Shown: one piece after another, positions 39,971-52,800 of the stretch
Layout of the letters: each line of letters opens with the position of its first letter
Numbering within the stretch: the stretch's first letter is position 1
Source: Quillaja saponaria
Taxonomy: Eukaryota > Streptophyta > Magnoliopsida > Fabales > Quillajaceae
DNA: 64,000 bases
NCBI GenBank assembly: GCA_029379385.1
Contig: CM055617.1
Location: 9,610,001 to 9,674,000, forward strand
Direction of reading: 5' to 3'
Notes under the pieces: model-generated
Database searches by the model: none
What the model was told of the DNA's origin: nothing
What the model saw: only the letters and a program-made list of their open reading frames with translations
Position numbers and translations under genes: made by a program

Positions 39971-42086
39971 GGCTGAGTTTGGTATTGCTGTGACTTTTAA
40001 AAAGTTATTGTAAGTTTCATGATGTGAAAAAATAGTTGTCAAAAAGTCACATTAACCATGTTTAGTAAATCTTTTATAAAAGTTGATGTGGGTAATAAAA
40101 ATAATGAATAAAATGCTAGTAATATGCCCTACAAGCTAATGATATTAGATGTCTATGGTATATTACTTATAAATAAAGTCTTATTTAGTTATTAATAAAA
40201 TGAATATGTTTCATTATTTTATGGTATTATTATTTATCATGTACTTTAATTACTAGTTAATTCTTTAGTATAAACATAATAAATCTCATAGAATATAAGC
40301 AATGAAATAAGAACCATGATGTGATCATGCATATGAGATATATTTTTTTAAGCTTTGTTCTTAAATATTCCTAATCATAAGATCATTAATAATGGGAATT
40401 AATGATCTTGTTAGATTAGTAAATGTTATATTAGCTCAAATGTTTAGGGTGATCGAGTTCATGATCACTTGTGTAGTTAACACTATAATAAACATGTAAG
40501 TGCTTGTTAGATAACAAGTTCACTGAATTGACTCGATCATAGAATACTCATATGGACTTTTACATAGTTGTCAATGAGCTTTCTTCGTTGTAGTGGTGCA
40601 AATGATCTTCAGACCTGAGGCATCATAGATACCTTGTACATAGGTTATCATGCTTTGATACTATCTAAGTATATTTCACCATGGGTTATACAGAGATAGA
40701 TGTTAGGTATGACTATCTATGTATGAAGGTATATGAGTGTATAATAAAGGATCTATCACTCTCAGTAAAGAGAGAGAATGTTCTATATTATCTAATTAAG
40801 ACATAACTCCGAAAGTTCCTGGCCAGGGTGGTGTGAAACTAGATAAGAGAATTTATGTTTCATCACATGAGTTATGACTTATAAATAGATATATCAAATT
40901 AAACAATTTAGGGTTTGACATTAATCCATACTCTAAGTGTAATCATGAACATTGAATGATGGAAAGATTGAATTGCATGGTAGCTAATAACAGAATAATT
41001 CACAAATATATTTATATTATCTGGGTAGTCATCATATGTTGTTAGGTATCAATCTTGACTTGAAGGTAAAATTAATTCTCATTAATAGGTAAATCAAAAA
41101 TTAGTTTTGATTTAAATTAATTAGATGTGGATCTAATTAAAAAATACATTAAGTTAATGTAGCCTACTGCCAGTTTAATATGACCTTAAGGGGTTACACA
41201 CAAAAAGATGCAATTTGATTAAGAGAAATTTTGGACTTTTATGTAATTATAGACAAATGATATTTGAAATTTAAAATAGGATTAACTTATTAAGATTTTC
41301 CTATTTTATCTAGAAGTCTCTAACAGATAAGATCTGATCTTATCATCTAGAGTTCAGTTTTATCATACTTAAATAAGGTTAGACCTTATAAGTATCGTAC
41401 AGAACTTTTATTCAGAGATCACACAGAGAGCCAAAGTTCTTAGTAGAGAATTTTTGACAAACTGAGTGTTTAAGAGATGTGAGAAAGTCTCATCACTTGT
41501 GCTAGCACACAAGGAAATTTTTAGCAACCAACACAAAGCTCTTGATCAAGTCATTTGGTGTGGATACACTTAGAGGTTGTACACTTTGTACAACTTGTGG
41601 ATCAAAAGTTAAGATCATCCTAATCGCTTCAAGAGGTAATATTCTATTTATAAGATTAATAGAAAAATATTGATTCATAAACAATAGAGATTATTTTTTT
41701 TAAATTTCGCTGTGCCTGGTATAATCAATATTCCAACATAAAATATTTGGTAAAAAATATCATAAGTTGTTGTAAATATATAAAATGACAAGAATAACTA
41801 TAATTAATTAAAGATATATTTAGGTAAAGAAATTAAATAGTTTATAAATTAATTAAAGATATATTTGGTAATTTTTTTAAAATTAAAAAGGTGATTTTAT
41901 AATTTTAGTTTTAAAAAGACACAACTAGTTTTAAAAGCATCATTTGAGATGCTTGTAAAAATATTCTTGACTTTTTAAAAGCAATAAAATAAGCACCCCT
42001 TAAAAAGAGTTAACCAAACTATTTTTAGGTGTTATAACTTTTTAATAGTCAAAACAACCTCTTAAAAAACATTACCAAACTTAGCC
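39971..42086. mobile_element. TIR element (MITE) interrupted by a solo LTR
   Basis: The left end GGCTGAGTTTGGTATTGCTG and the reverse complement of the right end GGCTAAGTTTGGTAATGTTT form terminal inverted repeats that continue with AAAAAGTTAT shared inside. Without the inserted LTR and one 5-bp duplication the element is about 486 bp. The GGCTNNGTTTGGTA end is common among plant MITEs. Flanks (TTA left, ATA right) are too short and AT-rich to fix a duplication, so the superfamily stays open. Confidence 0.6.
40114..41738 (-). mobile_element. Solo LTR, 1,625 bp, nested in the MITE
   Basis: On the minus strand the segment starts TGTTGGAATATTGATTATAC at 41738 and ends GGGCATATTACTAGCA at 40114, with the 5'-TG...CA-3' ends of an LTR. 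The flanks are a perfect 5-bp duplication TAAAA at 40109-40113 and 41739-41743. No primer site, polypurine tract, gag-pol frame or second LTR copy is inside, so it is best read as a solo LTR left by recombination. The TGTTGGAATATT start is common in plant Copia LTRs; superfamily is inference. Confidence 0.75.
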
Positions 42087-45000
42087 ATAAAATGTTCTCT
42101 TGATAGCCATCAAGTAAAATAAAAAGGAACAGAAAGAGATCAAAAATCCTAAGTTAGCTAGTGCATCTGCACAAGCCTTGGTTTTTGGGTAGATTTAAGC
42201 GATTCTCAAGTCAATGAATCTCGTTATAAGGAATCTGCTTGGAGATAACAACATAAAGGAAATGGTTACTTTCATTAGCAGATTTAAGCAGTCTTACAGC
42301 CACCTTAGCATCTAACTCAACATTCTTTAACATCTTAATTCCAAGATCGAAAACTAATCGTAGGCCATCCCTAACAACCTAACAATTAGTCATGACACTG
42401 GAAATAGGGGTCTGCAGATGGTCGGGTTTGGTCAGTTTTGGACCTTTGGCCGACTGACCCCGACAAAGTCAGGTGAATAAAAGCATCAATAGAGTAAACA
42501 ACCAAAGCTTTCTGTTTTGCAGAAACACCAACTGTTGAAAAGCAATCAGAAATGTTGGTTATCAATTATCAATAATTTTCTCCAAGTTCAAACAAAACAG
42601 AAGACAACAAAGAGAAGAAAGAGTTACTAAAAGTCTAAAATTCAGGTTAATTTTTTTTTTTTTTTTTTTATAAATTCATATCAGATTTAGAAATCCCTAA
42701 ATAAGCACAATACAACACTTCATCAATAATTCCACAACTTAAAATCCCTAAATCTGAATACAATATATTCATTAGTCAAATAATAATAAATTCAGAAATT
42801 CAAAATCCCTAAATTCAACTTATACAACTCACATGCAAATATGAGAAATCTCATAAACTCGTAACATACTAGTAGATCCAAAATGTTCAATTTGATTCTT
42901 CATTGATATGGCCAAAAAATCATTAGCTTCACTTTTCTTCAACCTTAGATCGTAAAAGTAGAGTACAATTCTATATCTCCTTACCTCTGATTCATCTGCT
43001 TCAAGGGTAGAATCTCCATTATTGAATATTTATTTTATGGCAAAATAACATTCACTATCCCTAAAGTATCATCTTTTTATCAATTTCGTTTTAAAAGTAT
43101 TCTTTCGACCAATTTCATCCCAAAATTTTAAACCCATTTTCAATTTCTTCCTAAATTCTAACTCTTTTAACATTTGAACAGAAAATGATCATGTAGCATT
43201 AAATACGCTTACTTGACATCAAATATATATATTTTTACTCTTATGTATCTTTAAAAAATACATTTTTTTTTTCACAATTTTTATTCTTACGTCAGATAAT
43301 ATTTAATCAAAATTCAATTTTGGCTGCTGTCTAGCTCTTGCTGATATTTCTTCTTTGTCCTTATGCTCCAAATTTCTTCTATTTTTCACGGGTCGTGCAG
43401 CTTTCTGATTTTCTCAATTGAACAATTTATTTTCTTTAGTAGCTTCCAGATTTTGAGTACATGTTCTCATACTTTCTTGGAAAGTTTTTCTTTTTCTCCT
43501 ATACAAAAATGGTGAAAACATCTTTTTCACCATCATCCTCTCCGGTCACTTCGATGGCGAAAGATGATGTAATGGAGGAACAAAATTTGGAATTTGCAGA
43601 GTTACATTGCAGGTAGGATTCAATGCAGTGACTTGAGGGCAATATGATTGAGTGATTGGTGGAAAATTAAGAGCATATGCAATCTAGGCTGCTTCTAGAT
43701 CAGCTACCTAAGCTCTGTGTTATGAAAGCGGCCCTTTCAAATGAAATAATAAATTACTTAACTATTTTCACAAGCTAATTATTTTAAATATTGGCTCCTA
43801 TGAAATAATAAATAAATATATAATAAAAAATAATTCTGATTAATTTTTGTATTATAAGTTATTTTTTCAAACTCACTGTTTAAACTCAAAATAAAAAAAT
43901 AAGTAAATAATAAAAATAAAATCTAGAAACATCAATAAAAAAAATAAAAAAAAACTTAAAATAACTTTCATAAATTTTATATTTTAATCCCGCTATTGAA
44001 ACTTAAAATAAATAAATAAATAATTTGAAGTATCTTTCTTTACAATAATCTTATGAAAATATAATATATATTGTTTTCTTCAAAAATTATATCATACTTG
44101 TGAATTTTCATTAGTTTCATCCTATATAGTTTTATATTTTAACAAAATGTAATTTATATATATATATATATTTTTAAATGTAGAAGAAACTAAATTTTAA
44201 TCATAGAATACTTATTTTGAATTTTAGTTAAAAATGAACAGAAATAATTTTAAAAATTCTTAATAAAAAACTTAAATATTTAGAAATTGTTAAGAACTTG
44301 AGATAATATTATTTTACTATCAAATACGAATTAAATGAAATAAGTAACCGATTTTTTAATTAAATTCATTAATTTAATTTTATTCATATAAATTATATAA
44401 TTTAAAATATTGATTTAATTATTAATTTTATTATAGTAAAATATTATTTAAGTTGCTTAATTTATTGTGTAAAACTGATCAATGTGGTCAATATTTTTTA
44501 AAGTTTAGTGGGATCATTTAAAATTTTTTTTTTTCTAAATTTTATTAAGTGCGTAATAACTTAACTGTAGGTGACATAGAAAATAATGTCCTACATGACT
44601 TATTCATATGTCATGATACCCATTTAATATGTCACGACATGTTAAGTTAAATATGAAAAAAAAAAAAAATTAACGGCAGGGACCACATTACATAGTTTTC
44701 GAAATTCTAAGAATGACATTTAAACTTTCTAAAATATAGAGATGAAATTGAATTATCAATCAAATTATAAGGACTAAAAGTGTAATTTAACTAAAAATTG
44801 TGTGGTGTTAAATGTTATTGCCAAACTTTGTAAAAATAAAAAAAAAATTGTTCTTGCCAAACTGAGTGAGCTCTATTCTCACTTTGGACCTACTACCTAT
44901 CTTGTTGGTGGAATCATTCGTGTCCTCACCCAAATTCGTAACTTGGAAACAACACATTCCACGTTGGACTCGTTCGTGCCCGAATCAGGATACCAGTCAA

Positions 45001-46534
45001 TTTTAGGCCCAACTCAATTTAGAATTCGAAAACAAATCAACAATGTGGCACCATGTTGTGGTGAAAGAATTGCCTACAAAAACCTTGCATTGAATGTTTC
45101 AAAATTCAAACACAACATATATAGAACAAAAAGGTCTTAATTACCCATCTTATCTATCCAGCGGAGCTTCACTTTTGCTTCATTTGGAAGAGGTCAAAAT
45201 GTGAGTAAATGAAATGAAAAACGAAAATTAGGTGTGTGCATTTGTTGAGTTGATCTGAATTGTCTTTTTTTGTTGATTTATTTCAAATTTATCTTGTAAA
45301 TTTTGGCATTAAAAAAAATAAAATTATAATATGATTATTGATAAATATTTTAGTCCACATTGCTGAATTTATTGCTTGGGATAGTTTGTAATGGGAATGG
45401 ATTATATAATCACCCATATTTGTGGTGTATATATAACGAATAATTGTGAGAAGCTAAGTGATACATGGTGCATTGTATTTTTATAATCTCATATTTATTT
45501 TTTGTGAAATTTGTTAAGTTATTTTTAATTACACTACTTTTTCTTTTTATTTGTAGAAGACCCACTTAACTTATAAATTACATAACAGATTATAGTTATT
45601 GTTATTTCTATAAATGTTATATATAGTATTCGAAGAAATATTAGAAAACCAAAAATCAAATGACAAACAAAATTGATGCTCTAGTACTTATTTTTTTAGA
45701 AGATCTTGTGGTTGACTTTAGCCATCCACCACCTTTACCTAAAACATCATACTCTTTTATTAATAATTAGTAAAGGTTTAACAAAAACAATGACAATAAT
45801 GTTATTCACTACGAAAGCATTATATATATATAGATATATATACACAGTATGGTAATGGTAAATTTTTTACTAGTCCAAAAATTAGAAAACCATTATTTAC
45901 ATGCATGTCAGTAATCATATCACAACCATTAAGAACTTATAGTTGTGAGGTAAGGAATTAACGATGAAATGCATCTTATAAAGTAATAGAAATTTGTTAA
46001 TGAAAGAGACAAGAAATCTATCACAACCAGAAGCTCGCTATAAACACTAAATTTTTGTTAATTTATTTAGTCTATATTTTGATTAATCAATATCAAAATA
46101 AAATAACGATATTCTTATTGTTAAATTATAATTTATTAATTAAAAAATTAATTGGTCAATTAACCATAATTGTTTTGCTAATCATAAATAAAGATATTTA
46201 AGTGTTGCTTGGAAATAATCTTAAATCACATTTCAATCATCATTGATTAATGTCAATCAATTTTGTTTACCCATATCAACCTCAATCACAATTCAACCAC
46301 CTCCAATTATTTTCAATTACCCCAATTTCTTAAATTAGACTCCATCACTCTAATTCCTATACTCTAACACTCTCCTATAAATAGGCTCACAATGATAATG
46401 GACATTCAAAAAATTCAAGTTACAAAATCTTTGAAATTATTTTGCTTTTCTCTCTCACAAATTAGAGATTTGAAACAACCACAAAGTACTTTGCAATCAA
46501 GTTTGGTGATAGTAGAGATCATTCAATATCATTC
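42087..46534. other. Intergenic, repeat-like, no gene seen
   Basis: Sequence near 43033-43200 and, inverted, near 44600-44795 resembles decayed MULE-type termini (phrases such as 'tttagtcctta' and 'caatttcatc'). The 112-codon frame at 44802-45140 shows no family resemblance. (TA)n occurs at about 44156-44170 and 45820-45842. Confidence 0.45.
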
Positions 46535-46691
46535 TCAACGATGGTCCACATATTGTTAACAAATATCATTCAATATATTAACTTGTTCAATATATTAACT
46601 TGTTCAACGATGGTCCACATATTGTTAACAAATATCATTCAATATCATTCTTAACGATGGTCCACATATTCTCAACAAATATCATTCCATC
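46535..46691. repeat. Three-copy tandem repeat, about 41-47 bp unit
   Basis: Copies of YAACGATGGTCCACATATT followed by NTNAACAAATATCATTC start at 46535, 46604 and 46651. Between the first two a smaller 17-bp unit, TTCAATATATTAACTTG, is itself duplicated at 46569-46585 and 46586-46602. Confidence 0.85.
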
Positions 46692-46899
46692 TGATACCAA
46701 ACTTCATAACCTTCGAATCGAAATAAATTTCCAAAAAAATCAAATAAGATAATTTATTATTCTTTTATTTGCAAAGAATATAAAACAGATATTGTATCCA
46801 TTTATTTTGCAAATATATTAACTTGTTATTTGTACACAATTTTGTTTATTTGTATTTCAGGCCCAAAATTTGTGTTCACAAATTCCTGGCATGCTCGGT

Positions 46900-47790
46900 G
46901 AGATTTTTTTGTCCTTGCCAACTCTTTTTGTACTTCCACCCTTTTTATCCATTAAAGTACGATCTACAATTGGAATTTCTAAAGAAATAATTTTTCAATC
47001 AAGTCCTCTTTCGGTAGAATTTTGCATCGGCAAAATGAGATTCTGCCTCTGAGAATGGTTTTAGGTCCGCATTTACTTCGCTCACACCCACCTTGGAAAG
47101 TTTTCTAGAGCTTGACTTGGTAATGACAAAAACTCAGCAGTACTCGTATGATTGGCAAGTTTTGGAGTTTGTCGGAGACTTCTTGGTTTACAAGAGGCTT
47201 TTCACTTGTCTTATTTTCGGGCTCATCTTCGTTATGAATCTCGTAGCAAGAGACCGTGTGCACCATCTCTACATGCTCTTTCTTGAAGTACCTCTTAGTA
47301 AATGGTTCATCATTCTTCAAATGTTCTGTCTCTGCATCAACGATCGGGATGCCAAACTTGATGAGTTTTGCTTCCTTCCTCACTGATATTGGTGCTTGGT
47401 TGCATAATGAAGTGGGAATTGGCCCCATGAGATACCAGCTTGATTTGTCTCAACCACATTGTCAATGTTGAGATCTACCTTACTTTCCATTACCAGCTTC
47501 ATATTTAGATCTTTCAAGTACAAAGTATTACTCCACCAGGTGCCTAACAATCAATGATACTTACAGTATTTCGAGTCCCCACTGCTTCAGGTCTCTTAAA
47601 CTCTGAAAGTTCGATGAGCTTGCTTTTTAGCAGCTGCCCTATTATGTCAGGAACATATGCTTCTTGAAATGGGGATTTCTTTTCTTCCCCTTCTTTGAAA
47701 TTTGCATGGTTCCTTTCGCGTTGTTGTTGCCTGTCAAACTCTTTTTTCTTTGCAGTTAGATCTTTCAAAAATCCTAACTGGAACAATGCT
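46900..47790 (-). mobile_element. Ty3/gypsy gag-pol remnant
   Basis: On the minus strand 47786-47544 reads through FQEAYVPDIIGQLLKSKLIE and KRPEAVG, then in another frame KYCKYH, a stop, and LKDLNMKLVMESKVDLNIDN followed by VVETNQ. This series matches the gag C-terminus before the protease of plant gypsy polyproteins (KRP-E-G...KYCKYHR...HPVEKCFVLKD, from memory). A further frame covers 47428-47105. Frameshifts and stops show it is dead. No LTR pair was found around it. Borders are approximate. Confidence 0.6.
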
Positions 47791-49835
47791 AACCACCATC
47801 AAGTCCATTGTGGAGCTCTTGGTTGGCTTTACATTCTTCTTTACCTCCTTACCTTTGGTCAAGTGGGGGAGAATTCTAGTTTTAGTGACAAGATATGCTC
47901 AATTCCATATCACGAGCATCAGTTGCCAATGAATCATATTGTAATTTTGAGTATAGTTATTATTTAATTAAATAATTGTAATTGACTAATTAATATAAAA
48001 ATTTATATTTTAATATAAATTAGTTAAAATTATGTAATTAATGAACTTGGTGTCTACAATCTTAACAAGTTTTTTAATTAGAAACTCAATAGATGAATGC
48101 CGGTGACCTTTATAGGCACAATTAAAAACTCATGGCCACGGTTAAATAAATGTCAAGTGTTAATTTGACAAAACTACCCTTAACTATCCCAAGCTTTGAT
48201 AGTTAATGATAATTTTGTCAATTTAATATTTTTTGATGGCCATAACTCATATTTTGTATTTTTATTTTGGATGACTTTAATGTCACAGCAAAAAATATTA
48301 GGGCCAGAGTCTAATAAATGCAAAACGTACAAACTGACCAAATTATTATTTTTATCAATATTTTAGTATTAGCAAAAATTATTTCGTCGGCCCCACCGCA
48401 TTATCTCACCTCATACTTGGTAAAATAAAAATAAAAAAACAAAATTTTGAACAAAATTAAATTTGAAGAAGCACTAATATGTTTTTTTTTTTTTTTTTAA
48501 TGAGATAGTGTTGGAGTTAATGATGCCATTCTAATGTTTTTGTTTTTATTTATTTTTATTGAAGTTCTAATGCATTATTATTATTTTTTTTATTGTGACA
48601 AGAAAATGGGAAATTTAAAAAGTCATTTAGGTGTAATTAGTTGCAGTAGTTAGTGTAGCTTTTAATGAGGGACATTATAGAAGGAAAGAATGTTATTCTC
48701 AATTTCATAACAAAAGTAAACTAAATGCACTTTAGTCACAAATCTAGAGATAAAGTTATTAATTGCTGAAAAAAATAGAAAAGTTTTAAATTTATATTTT
48801 TTTTATAAAAAATTAAAACAATTTCACATGATCAATAAATTTTAATTTTTTTAAATAAATCATTTTATCAACAATGATGCACATAATATCAATTTTACTC
48901 TTTAGTTATCAAGTTTTAGTTTCTCACCAATTTTATTTTTTTTCAAAAATCAAACTTTTAATTTTTTTTGAAATTTTTTTTATTTATCTTAAACTTTATT
49001 TTCTCTCTACTATGTATATCTTTTTTCTTCAACTTCAGCCATTTTAAATTATTCCGAATTTGATTAACTAAAATTTTATTATTTATTGTTTTAATTGGAC
49101 ATGACTTTTAATTAGATGTCATTCATAATTTGTTGGTTCTTAGAAAGAATATAATTTTTTTTGATAACTAATATTATATACATTATTATTGCTAAAAAGA
49201 TGTATTTTAATTTTTTAAATAAAATTTAATAATCATGTAAAATTATTTTGTGATATTCTTGAAATCTAAAATTTAAAATAAAATTTTTGTACTTTTCCCT
49301 TAATTATTTAATTTGCCTCTACTTTGGTGGCTAATATTTTTAAAAGATATGTCAATGTCATGACTCACGAGTACAAACTAAAGAAGCCATGACTATAATC
49401 ACGACTTTTGCACCAACCCAAGACACTTGTGACCTGCACCAAACCATCCCAGAGTCCCAGACCCACAAAGTTTCTCTCTCTTTCTCTCTCAATGGTGCAC
49501 ACACGGCCTAGTCGATATCTAGGCGTAAGATGCTAGAGACAAAGAGAAGAGGCTGTGTTTTGCTTGTGGCACAGGAGTTGAAATCCTAAAACTTACGATG
49601 CCCAAAAAGCTCTTTGCATGTGCAATGCTTCGTGGGCTCCTGCTGGCTTTTCCTCTCACCCTCTCTCATTGATTCATTATTCACTTGTAAATTGTAATTG
49701 AGCTTAGACAGTGTGATGGCCTGATGGGCACGTTTTCGAACATGACATTGTACAGCTTCCATACACAAAGCTCAAACTTTTCACTCCCACACACATACTG
49801 AGAAGATTACCCACCTCTTGACTCTTTTGGGGAGC
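47791..49835. other. Intergenic, no gene seen
   Basis: AT-rich with several T runs (48482-48499 and others). A CT-rich run at about 49472-49490 precedes the CIP7-like pseudogene and may have belonged to its leader. Confidence 0.5.
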
Positions 49836-52800
49836 ATGGATTCTAAAGCTTACACATCCTAAGTTCACTTTCAAAATTTCTGCTGCTATTTTGTCTGACT
49901 AAATGGAATTTTTTGGTGCACATATCTGTGTTTGATAATTATGAAGGTGTGATCTAGTAGTCTTTTCTGGAGGTGTCAATGAGAAAATAGCATCTGTTTC
50001 TTTGAGCCTTTCATTTCTCATTTGAAATTTGCAAAATATGAGATTTCAAAAAGGTGGATACTCAATTAAGCTTCTCCCACCCACCAATTTTGCACCATGG
50101 TTCACAAAAGCCACATTGGAGAGGTAATTCCCATATTTTGGTGAACTTCGTGATATGATTTATTATTGATATTTGGATTGAATTTCTTTTTTAATTCTTT
50201 TTCATCAATTGCATGTTACATTGAATGAATTGTGAGCATTAAATTTTCCCTCTAACATTTTCACATACGAATAGTGGAAGGTTTCTTAGTCATCTAGAAA
50301 ATTTTCATTGAGTTGGTGAAACCTGCCATTTATACTGTTTTGGAGTTGTTACCAAATTGTATTACTTTTACTATTTAAGTCAAGTACTATAATAACTTCT
50401 CTGGCTTGTGGCTTACCATATGTTATAATTCTTATTAATGAATTTTGTTCTAAAATATGCTATGAGTTATACAGCAGAAACTTCTAAGAGTGTGATTTTC
50501 TAAATTGTGACTTATTTTTAGTGCCTATTAGTTTTTATGGTATGATTTAAAAGCAGTTGGTTTATACTTCTTCACTAACTATTCTTTTTTGGTGGGGTTA
50601 TGGGGTAAGCAGATTTGTGCGCTTTGTTAGCACACCAGCTATTCTGGAGAGGTTTGTCAGCAATGAAAGGGAAATCGTGCAGATTGAGAGTCCAGTTGAA
50701 CCTAATGATTTATCAAAATTTAGTGCAACTGTCGATGAAGGTATTCTTAGGAGTTACAACTTAAAAAACTGCAAAATCTTATATTCCTCAAATTTTATTA
50801 GAATCAAATTTGCTTCACCTTATTATTTTCTGCACAATCAAGTATTGCGCTATATCTTACTAAGAATCTTATTTTCCAGGGATCTTCTCAGCAGTCAATA
50901 GTAATGCAAGGAGCTCAGCTGACTCCATAAAGGTGTTTATCAATTCAAGATTTTCCAGAATTCTGTTATCTTCTCTCAAGACTCATTAGCTCATCATCCA
51001 TGTCCATTTGCAGCAAAAAGGGGAACTCAAAGGCTCCTATGATGTACAAGAGGAAAACTCGAAGTGATTAGTTCTATCTTTCCCTGCCTGCACTTAGTGA
51101 AGTTTGATTGTATTTATCCCCCTATCTATCAATGTAATTCTCTTACAGATATATTCATTGTTGTAATGACAAGGATTTGCCTTCAAAGTCTTATGGAATC
51201 TCGGATAGCATTGCTCAGGAAAGAGCAGGCAATGGCTTATGCATGTTGTCTTGTTGCTGGATTTGAAGTTGACAATATTGACAATCTCGTATGTTTTGGA
51301 GATGCATTTGGTGCTTCTCGTTTATAGTATGAACCAATAAGTATGGTAATTATTTCTGAACTACAATATGGAGAATAATCATCCATTCTATTTTCCCCCA
51401 TAGTATATGAAATTATCTCCTATCTTACAGGTATTTGAATTTGTTGAACATTTGATTTGCTTTTTTTCTGATTTTGTTTTGTTTTGTTTGTCTTCTATCA
51501 TGTTTTGGCTAACTTAGGTTGGATATTTTATCAATAAAGCAATTCCATTTTTCTTTTCTTGTGTGAATTTCCTGAAACAACGCCTTCAATCAGAATACAT
51601 CCCGAATATACATTTTGCTTTCATTTTATTTAAAATAGTTTGACTATCACTATCAACTCAAATGTATAGCTTATGACAATCTTGTATTTTCAATTTGAAC
51701 TCCCTTTGAAGTGGTTTGCCTTCTTACTTGGTCTTAGCCAAATACCTAAATTATCCTGCCAATTGATCCCCACCTCCCTCACAAAGAAAAAAAAGAATAA
51801 TCCTGCCAATTATTAACTGGCTAAACTCAGGAAGAAACTTTTATACACCAAATTGCTTAGTTTGATATACACAAAGTCACATAAATGCATACTGTAATAT
51901 CTAAAGTGAACCTTATTTTACTTTGAGGAATATAGGGGTTCGGTGCAAATCTCATATATGCTCTGCAAGTCTTATAGTATTGATTACTTGTAGGGAAGCA
52001 TGCGTTAAATTTAAGGAATTATGCAAGAAAAAGCATAAAGATGATCTTTGGATGAAGGAATTAGCAACAATGGAACCATGCTTTGCATCATCACTCTCAT
52101 TTTCTGGGACAGCACTAGCAAATGAGATACCCGTCCCCAACCTGAATGACTGTGTTTCCGCTGGAAATGTTGTCCCAGATGGATCTCTAGAAACATCAAT
52201 TGTGGATCAATTACAAGTCCTACTAGCTTAAATAATAAAAAAGGTATTACTTTTTCCATTTCCCTTGCTGTAACATGTGCATTGGCTAATTCTAAATTTC
52301 TTTCATATGATACAAGTTAACTACAAATGTCATAATTACAGTGTCTTTCCTTCTTTGACAAGTCCACACATTTATGTTATTTGTGCATTTCTTCTTTTCC
52401 TGTTATTTTTCACTATCTTGAATGTTGTGTAATAACTGCATGTGTATTACGTATTACCAGTGTTTCATAGAAGGAGAGTGTGCTTTAGACAAGTTTTACT
52501 TCAAACAATAAGTTGCTGTTGTTTGATTTCAAGTAACAATTTTATGCAGATTATAACTTGCATGCCTCAGATCAGATGCCATCACATAGTGCAAATGGTC
52601 AAATGCCAATGCCATGGCCAAACCATATTCCTCCGTATATGTACAACTTTCAAAGCCCTATTCAACATATGCCTTCATATCAAGGGTATCCTTTTTCAAA
52701 TATGCAGTGGCCTTCCAACATGGATAAATCCAGTCCTAGTCTAGTCAGGGCTTCCAATTTTCATAAAAATAAGAAGTCATTGTCAAGAAGAAAGGAGAAA

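Noticed and set aside
44802..45140. 112-codon plus-strand frame
   Set aside because: No recognisable domain, no splice partners, odd composition, and it lies in repeat-like DNA.
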